Made by a program: the position numbers and the translations under genes | NCBI RefSeq assembly: GCF_000312445.1 | Contig: NZ_HE997182.1 | Span: 1-64,000, forward strand | Direction of reading: 5' to 3' | Length of the DNA stretch: 64,000 bases | DNA from: Phocaeicola abscessus CCUG 55929 | GTDB lineage: Bacteria > Bacteroidota > Bacteroidia > Bacteroidales > Bacteroidaceae | Shown here: positions 58,491-64,000 of the stretch, piece after piece | Position numbering within the stretch: the first letter of the stretch is position 1 | Layout of the letters: each line of letters begins with the position of its first letter | Notes under the pieces: model-generated | Databases searched by the model: none | What the model was told of the DNA's origin: nothing | The model's input: only the letters and a program-made list of their open reading frames with translations

Positions 58491-59648
58491 TCATAAACCC
58501 ATCGCTTCACGAGTGCCTGCATGGACCAATTCTCCGTCCATGCATACGAGGCTCTCGGTCACAATCCTATCCGAACGATCGAGGACGATCTTTCCATCCT
58601 TGACAAGGTATTTGACCAAGTTATACATATTGTTGGAGAACATCCAAGTCGAACTCTGCGGCAATTCGCCCGGAATATTCTTCACTCCGATTAAGGTGAC
58701 ATGATGTTTTACCTCGATATCACCCTTGGGCGTAATCTCACAGTTACCGCCTTGATCGATGGCGATGTCCACGATAACGGCTCCTTTTTTCATCCCTTTG
58801 ACCGTATCTCCGGTAATGATGAGCGGAGCAATCTTACCGGGAATCAATACGGAACAGAACACTATATCCATCCGTTGGATCGTTTCTCTCAAGGCTTCGC
58901 GTTCTCTGGCCAACACATCCTCCGGCAAACTCTTGGCATATCCGCCTTCCCCGACGGCAAGTTCTGCAGGAACAGTCGTATCTACGATCTTCGCTCCTAA
59001 GCTCTGTGCGTTCTCAATAGCCATAGGCCGGATGTCGGCCGCATACGTAACCGCTCCTAATCGTTTGGCGGTAGCTAAGGCCTGCAAGCCGGCGACACCG
59101 ACACCAATCACCATAACCTTTGCAGGTTCGATCTTGCCGACGGCGGTAAACATCTGAGGCATAAACTTCGTCAAGTGATCAGCAGCCATCAAGACACCCT
59201 TGTATCCTGCGCACGTACTCATCGAAGTCAAAGCGTCCATGCTTTGAGCGCGGGAAATACGAGGGATACTGTCGAGGGTCAAAGCTATCACGCCCTGCTT
59301 CGTCATCATCCTTACCATCTCGTGGTTGACCGGAGATGCCGGATGAATGAAAGTAATAAGGTATTGACCGCCATGCATCATTTCAACTTCATGTTTACCT
59401 GTTTTTTCATTGAAAAGCGGTTCCTTTACTTTAAGTATCAATTCGGCCCTGTCATAAATCTCCTGCGGCTCATCGACCAACTTCGCGCCGACTGCGACAT
59501 AATCTTCATCGTGATACAAAGCACCGTCACCAGCATGTTTCTCTACTAAAACTTCAAAACCGTCTTTTACAAACTTGCCTACCGTCTCCGGAGTGCAAGC
59601 CACACGGTTTTCATCGTGCATAATTTCTTTCGGAATACCAATAATCAT
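58491..59648 (-). CDS. pntAA: NAD(P) transhydrogenase subunit alpha, NAD-binding part
   Basis: The soluble NAD(H)-binding subunit dI (385 aa). It starts MIIGIPKEIMHDENRVACTP and has the RQD-like loop region (DALTSMSTCAGYKG), the Rossmann motif VMVIGVGVAGLQALATAKRL, and IPGKIAPLIITGDTVKGMK. With pntAB and pntB it forms a complete enzyme that reduces NADP+ with NADH at the cost of the ion gradient. Alanine dehydrogenase is related, but the context settles the call. Confidence 0.95.
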   Translation of the reverse strand: MIIGIPKEIMHDENRVACTPETVGKFVKDGFEVLVEKHAGDGALYHDEDYVAVGAKLVDEPQEIYDRAELILKVKEPLFNEKTGKHEVEMMHGGQYLITFIHPASPVNHEMVRMMTKQGVIALTLDSIPRISRAQSMDALTSMSTCAGYKGVLMAADHLTKFMPQMFTAVGKIEPAKVMVIGVGVAGLQALATAKRLGAVTYAADIRPMAIENAQSLGAKIVDTTVPAELAVGEGGYAKSLPEDVLAREREALRETIQRMDIVFCSVLIPGKIAPLIITGDTVKGMKKGAVIVDIAIDQGGNCEITPKGDIEVKHHVTLIGVKNIPGELPQSSTWMFSNNMYNLVKYLVKDGKIVLDRSDRIVTESLVCMDGELVHAGTREAMGL

Positions 59649-59853
59649 AATCCATTACATTTAAGGTTCTATATACCATGGGTAAAGAAAAACTTTTTTT
59701 CGCCCATTGATTGTTATTCAAAAATAATACTTATTTATCATCTTGTCATTTATTCTTTCATATTTAACATTATTTTTAATAGATACACCGTACTCATAAA
59801 AAAGAGTAGCGCTCTGACAGTGTCAAAACGCCACTTCAACGAGAGTGGTCAAA

Positions 59854-60498
59854 TCAGTCTACGAACTTTATTTTACCCTCATCCCTTGGTTTGGCCGCAG
59901 GAGTTTCAGCCGGATAACCGAAACCGACAGTCAACAATAGCTCATAATCTTCACTAAAACCGAGCTTACTCAGGTACTCGGCAGCATCTGACGATTTTAA
60001 GAACTGAACCGGACCGCCCATGCAGACCGAACCGATTCCCATAGACCAGGCAGAAAGCATCATGTTCTCGGCCATTAGAGCGCAATCAACCGCAGCGTAC
60101 TTCGATTCTTTTTGCGCAGCAATAAATGCGACTGTCGGAGCATTACGAAACATGTTTTTCATCTCCTTGTCCCGCTCAACCATCTCCGGATGCTGGGCCT
60201 TGAAGATCGCTGTCAATCCATTCAAGATCTCGGGATTATCCACCACGCGGACTTCCCAGTCCTGTTTATTCCGCGCATTAGGCGCATTGATGCCGCACTT
60301 CAGAACGATGTTCATCGTATCGCGGTTCACTGCTTGCGGTTGGTACTTACGAATGCTACGACGAGACAGGATCGTCTTCACGACCACATTCTTTCTTTCC
60401 GACTGCAGCTCCTCCTCCGAGGCAAGCTGACTTTTCTGTTGGCACGCAGGCATCGACAATACCATGATCATCCAGATTGCAAAAGACAATTTTTTCAT
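59854..60498 (-). CDS. Nitroreductase family lipoprotein
   Basis: A flavin-dependent nitroreductase-like protein (214 aa from the ATG at 60498). The N-terminus MKKLSFAIWMIMVLSMPACQ has a lipobox ending at Cys19, so the protein is probably anchored in a membrane outside the cytoplasm. The domain has the usual IRKYQPQAVNRDTM and NAPNARNKQDWEVR motifs and the C-terminal GFGYPAETPAAKPR. Exported members are unusual; the electron donor there is unknown. The 205 nt toward pntAA hold no gene. Confidence 0.85.
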   Translation of the reverse strand: MKKLSFAIWMIMVLSMPACQQKSQLASEEELQSERKNVVVKTILSRRSIRKYQPQAVNRDTMNIVLKCGINAPNARNKQDWEVRVVDNPEILNGLTAIFKAQHPEMVERDKEMKNMFRNAPTVAFIAAQKESKYAAVDCALMAENMMLSAWSMGIGSVCMGGPVQFLKSSDAAEYLSKLGFSEDYELLLTVGFGYPAETPAAKPRDEGKIKFVD

Positions 60499-60521
60499 AC
60501 GACTATTATTTTTAGACAATA

Positions 60522-60552
60522 AGAGGGAAACAACCCGAAGTTGTCCCCCTCT
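60522..60552 (-). terminator. Terminator of pckA
   Basis: A 13-bp stem (AGAGGGGGACAAC with GTTGTTTCCCTCT, two G-U pairs) and a TTCGG loop lie 24 nt past the pckA stop. The tail TATTGTCTAAAAAT is only weakly T-rich. Confidence 0.7.
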
Positions 60553-60576
60553 ACGAACATGTATAAATTCAACCGC

Positions 60577-62181
60577 TTAAAGTTGCGGGCCGGCAACGAC
60601 CAAAGCCTTGCCAGCCTCGTTTCCTTCATACTTAACGAAGTTTTTAATGAAACGAGCAGCCAAATCCTTCGCTTTCTCTTCCCATTGAGAAGCATCGGCA
60701 TAGGTATCGCGTGGATCCAAAATCTTCGGATCGACCCCTTCCAACTGAGTAGGAATGACGAAATTGAAGTAAGGTATCGTCTTCGTAGGAGCCTGATCAA
60801 TGGAATGATTCAGAATGGCGTCAATAATCCCGCGGGTATCGCGAATGGAAATACGCTTACCGCTGCCGTTCCACCCTGTATTGACCAAGTATGCCTTAGC
60901 ACCGCTCTTCTGCATCTTCTTGACCAATTCGTCCGCATATTTGGTCGGATGCAATTCCAAGAATGCCTGACCGAAACAAGCCGAGAATGTAGGAGTCGGT
61001 TCGGTGATACCGCGTTCCGTTCCCGCCAATTTAGCCGTGAAACCCGACAGGAAATAATACTTAGTCTGCGCTGCATTCAGGATAGATACCGGGGGCAATA
61101 CGCCGAAAGCATCCGCGGAAAGGAAGATGACCTGCTTCGCAGCCGGAGCATGAGAAACAGGGCGAACGATATTCTTAATATGATAGATCGGATAAGAAAC
61201 GCGGGTATTCTCCGTGACGCTCTTGTCTTTGAAATCGATCTTGCCTTCAGCGTCGACCGTTACGTTCTCGAGCAGAGCATCTCGCGTGATAGCGCCGTAA
61301 ATATCCGGTTCCGCCTCCTTATCCAAGTTGATCACTTTGGCATAGCAACCGCCTTCGAGGTTGAATACGCCATTGTCGTCCCATCCGTGTTCGTCATCGC
61401 CGATCAAGTTACGTTTCGGATCGGTCGACAACGTGGTCTTGCCCGTACCTGAGAGTCCAAAGAAAATAGCGGTATTTTCACCATTTTTGTCAGTGTTGGC
61501 CGAGCAGTGCATCGAAGCAATCCCTTTCAAGGGCAAGTAGTAATTCATCATAGAGAACAAACCTTTCTTCATTTCACCGCCATACCACGTGTTCAGGATC
61601 ACCTGTTCTTTGCTGGTGACATTAAAGGCAACGGCCGTTTCAGAACGAAGTCCCAATTCTTTATAATTCTCCACCTTGGCTTTCGCCGCGCAATAAACGA
61701 TGAAATCCGGTTCCTGATCGAACTCGGCCTGATTCTGCGGGCGAATGAACATGTTAGTAACAAAGTGAGCCTGCCATGCTACTTCCATGATGAAGCGCAC
61801 TTTCATACGCGTATCTTTGTTCGCGCCGCAGAAACCGTCGACCACAAACAATCTCTTGCCGGAGAGTTGCTTCTGAGCCAATTTCTTCAAAACGTTCCAA
61901 TTAGCTTCCGACAACTCATGATTATCGTTCGGATACTCTGGGGTATTCCACCATACGGTGTCCTTGGAGTTTTTATCCATCACGATATATTTATCTTTTG
62001 GAGAACGACCGGTATAAATACCTGTCATTACGTTGATAGCACCCAGTTCAGTTTCCTGGCCTTTGTCATAACCTTCAAGACCCGGTTTGGTCTCTTCATT
62101 GAATAACACTTCGTAAGAAGGATTGTAAAGAATCTCGGTAGTACCGGTAATTCCATACTTTGTCAAATCTAAATTCGCCAT
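60577..62181 (-). CDS. pckA: Phosphoenolpyruvate carboxykinase (ATP)
   Basis: Interconverts oxaloacetate and phosphoenolpyruvate; in Bacteroides-like fermenters it often runs toward CO2 fixation for succinate formation. The 534-aa product has the kinase-1a loop [11 protein letters not shown], the metal segment [10 protein letters not shown] and the substrate site [11 protein letters not shown] near the N-terminus, all typical of the ATP-dependent enzyme. A TAATTTTG -7 box is at 62266-62273. It is transcribed alone, away from upp. Confidence 0.97.
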   Translation of the reverse strand: MANLDLTKYGITGTTEILYNPSYEVLFNEETKPGLEGYDKGQETELGAINVMTGIYTGRSPKDKYIVMDKNSKDTVWWNTPEYPNDNHELSEANWNVLKKLAQKQLSGKRLFVVDGFCGANKDTRMKVRFIMEVAWQAHFVTNMFIRPQNQAEFDQEPDFIVYCAAKAKVENYKELGLRSETAVAFNVTSKEQVILNTWYGGEMKKGLFSMMNYYLPLKGIASMHCSANTDKNGENTAIFFGLSGTGKTTLSTDPKRNLIGDDEHGWDDNGVFNLEGGCYAKVINLDKEAEPDIYGAITRDALLENVTVDAEGKIDFKDKSVTENTRVSYPIYHIKNIVRPVSHAPAAKQVIFLSADAFGVLPPVSILNAAQTKYYFLSGFTAKLAGTERGITEPTPTFSACFGQAFLELHPTKYADELVKKMQKSGAKAYLVNTGWNGSGKRISIRDTRGIIDAILNHSIDQAPTKTIPYFNFVIPTQLEGVDPKILDPRDTYADASQWEEKAKDLAARFIKNFVKYEGNEAGKALVVAGPQL

Positions 62182-62265
62182 TTTTATAAGATTTAAAATA
62201 GTATTATAATGATTGCTTCATCGATTAAATCGAGGGTTTTTCATCCGCTCTTTTTTTATCAGGTG

Positions 62266-62273
62266 CAAAATTA
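62266..62273 (-). promoter_or_regulatory. Candidate -7 box of pckA
   Basis: TAATTTTG matches TAnnTTTG, 85 nt before the pckA start, which would give a leader of about 75-80 nt. No clear -33 box is seen. Confidence 0.5.
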
Positions 62274-62433
62274 GCACTTTCTTCCTACAAAAAGAATTTA
62301 ATAATGAAATATTTCTTTAATCATTCAGCTTTTAATCTTGTATAACATTAATGCCATTTCTACTTTACAAATTCAAAAAAAAGTTGTTCCTTTGCCTATC
62401 GAAAGAAAGAATCGTTGGTTTAATAGGATACGT

Positions 62434-63093
62434 ATGAAGATTTACAACCTCAGTGAAGAAAATTCCGTACTCAATCAATTCGTGGCCGAACTCCGGGATA
62501 TGGATATCCAGCAAGACCGGATGCGCTTTCGCCGAAACATCGAGCGCATCGGCGAAATCATGGCATACGAGATCAGCAAAACGTTGTCTTATTCGGCCAA
62601 GAAGGTGCAGACTCCTTTAGGGACTGCGACAATCAATACGTACGACGACCGGTTAGTCATCGCTACGGTATTCCGTGCCGGCCTCCCTCTGCAAAGCGGT
62701 TTCCTTCATTTCTTCGATCATGCCAATTGCGCTTTCGTTTCCGCCTTCCGCTATTACAAAGATATGGAGCACCGCGTTATCGACGTACAGATAGAATATA
62801 TCGCAGCGCCGTTGCTGAACAATCACACGCTACTCCTTGTCGACCCGATGTTGGCCACAGGTGAAAGCATGGAATTGGCATGGAAGGCGTTCCTCACGAA
62901 AGGAACTCCGAAACGTTTACACATCGCCTGTGTGATTGCTAGCGTCGAGGGGGTGAAACACCTTCAGAAACTTTTTCAAAACGACGACGTCACGCTCTGG
63001 TGCGCAGCTGTCGATCCGGAACTGAACGAACACAAATATATCGTTCCGGGCTTAGGTGATGCCGGCGACTTAGCTTTCGGCGACAAGTTATAA
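62434..63093 (+). CDS. upp: Uracil phosphoribosyltransferase
   Basis: Salvages uracil to UMP with PRPP. From the ATG at 62434 the product is 219 aa and starts MKIYNLSEENSVLNQFVAEL; the frame stays open 32 codons upstream but that part is not family-like. The PRPP loop LLLVDPMLATGESM is at about 130-143, and the uracil site VPGLGDAGDLAFG is near the C-terminus. It is divergent from pckA. Confidence 0.93.
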   Translation: MKIYNLSEENSVLNQFVAELRDMDIQQDRMRFRRNIERIGEIMAYEISKTLSYSAKKVQTPLGTATINTYDDRLVIATVFRAGLPLQSGFLHFFDHANCAFVSAFRYYKDMEHRVIDVQIEYIAAPLLNNHTLLLVDPMLATGESMELAWKAFLTKGTPKRLHIACVIASVEGVKHLQKLFQNDDVTLWCAAVDPELNEHKYIVPGLGDAGDLAFGDKL

Positions 63094-63180
63094 ATCCTAA
63101 TTGGCAGAGTGAGATCGAACGGTTTGGAGCTCGCCAAAAACTTAGTAAAGATGAAACGAAATCGTTCATAGCCGATCCAC

Positions 63181-64000
63181 TTACAGAGAAGTATCTTTCC
63201 GAATCAGTCGAAGGAGCTTCTCCACCGCTTCTTCCTGGGGGATATTCTTTTCCACACATACTTTCTTCCTGTAAAGACTGACTTTCCCCCGGCCGGCACC
63301 AACATAGCCGTAGTCGGCATCCGCCATTTCTCCGGGACCATTCACCACACACCCCATAATGCCTATCTTCAGTCCTCTCAGATGCGAAGTAGCCGCCCGA
63401 ATTTTCGCGACGGTCTCTTCCAGATTATATAAAGTTCGTCCGCATCCCGGACAGGAGATATATTCCGTCTTGCTGATACGGAGCCGGCCACCCTGCAAAA
63501 TGCCGAAAGCGATTTCATCTACCGCGCTACGCGGAACAACTCCCTGATTGAACAGGAACAAGCCGTCGCAAAGTCCGTCGATCATCAACACTCCCATATC
63601 GGCAGCCGCCTTAATCTGCAAATCTTCCGCTTCTTGTTCCCGATAATGCTGGAAAAATACGACCGGATTCGTCAACCCCTCGTTCATCAGTTCATGAACC
63701 AGCGCACGGAATTCGCCCACTCGGTTCGGGTGATCGCTCTGCGCGATAATCACCACCTCCCGATGGCGGCGCAATGCGGCCAACACCTCCTCGCCAAGAG
63801 CCATATAGGACAAGAACAGGAACTTCAAGTCGGCCGTACAGTAATGCAATGCGATTAGATGGTCGGGAGTAAAAGCCGGATATACCTGTGGCCGATCAGG
63901 TGGCCAACCGTCGGCGTCTACGATCGCAGAAACAGTTTCGTCCCGATCGGCCGGCAATTGCCGACCATAATAGATATAGTCGGGTCGGAAAGATGCGTGA
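63181..64000 (-). CDS. ispG: 4-hydroxy-3-methylbut-2-enyl diphosphate synthase, C-terminal part
   Basis: The penultimate enzyme of the MEP isoprenoid pathway, a 4Fe-4S protein. Only the last 272 codons are in the window; the frame continues past position 64000 (residues HASFRPDYIYYGRQL lie before the first internal start). The cluster ligands are visible in ISCPGCGRTLY and GCVVNGPGEMADADYG. The part upstream of these, with DHLIALHYCTADLKFL, fits the long insertion form of IspG found in Bacteroidota. Confidence 0.92.
   Translation of the reverse strand, partial: HASFRPDYIYYGRQLPADRDETVSAIVDADGWPPDRPQVYPAFTPDHLIALHYCTADLKFLFLSYMALGEEVLAALRRHREVVIIAQSDHPNRVGEFRALVHELMNEGLTNPVVFFQHYREQEAEDLQIKAAADMGVLMIDGLCDGLFLFNQGVVPRSAVDEIAFGILQGGRLRISKTEYISCPGCGRTLYNLEETVAKIRAATSHLRGLKIGIMGCVVNGPGEMADADYGYVGAGRGKVSLYRKKVCVEKNIPQEEAVEKLLRLIRKDTSL

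Overview
The window looks like a chromosome segment of a Bacteroidales bacterium (phylum Bacteroidota); the genus cannot be fixed by eye. Support: tuf, tRNA-Trp, secE-nusG, rplKAJL, rpoBC, rpsLG-fusA and the full S10-spc-alpha ribosomal genes lie in one run on the minus strand; promoters carry the Bacteroidales -7 box TAnnTTTG with a TTTG-like -33 box; most starts lack a Shine-Dalgarno sequence; and there is a rpsU-xerC-hpf-tRNA-tuf neighbourhood, a zinc-free bL36, a DUF3467 gene between rpoC and rpsL, and a DUF2795 gene.

1-18.4 kb: rpsL, rpsG, fusA and the S10, spc and alpha operons through rplQ, read right to left, with terminators at both ends. 18.5-30.6 kb: DUF3467, a 488-bp spacer holding a mosaic of short repeats, then rpoC, rpoB, a perfect hairpin in the rplL-rpoB gap, rplL, rplJ, rplA, rplK, nusG and secE. 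30.6-32.4 kb: tRNA-Trp, tuf, tRNA-Thr(GGU), tRNA-Gly, tRNA-Tyr and a decayed tRNA-Thr(UGU). 32.4-34 kb: hpf, xerC and rpsU.

34-47 kb: an M24B aminopeptidase with a gamma-carbonic-anhydrase-like protein, gltX with the Kdo transferase gene, a PgpH-type c-di-AMP phosphodiesterase, priA, a small outer-membrane barrel, and a nucleotide-sugar dehydrogenase/epimerase pair. 47-53.4 kb: a membrane pyrophosphatase whose reading frame is split by one extra base, a LicD-family gene with a GT4 glycosyltransferase, and rfbF with a DegT aminotransferase. 53.4-64 kb: DUF2795, a PduO-type cobalamin adenosyltransferase, a methyltransferase-like protein, an exported sugar-phosphate isomerase/epimerase, a CRISPR-like repeat pair, a three-gene transhydrogenase, a lipoprotein nitroreductase, pckA, upp, and the C-terminal part of ispG running off the right edge.

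Most of the window is housekeeping: transcription and translation machinery, cell-envelope sugar synthesis and energy/redox enzymes. I did not find a complete, clearly new multigene system. The most unusual signals are the tRNA-Thr(UGU) pseudogene, a perfect Shine-Dalgarno site on the ribosome-hibernation gene in a phylum that rarely uses such sites, the hppA frameshift, the rplL-rpoB hairpin, the mosaic repeat spacer and the CRISPR-like relic.
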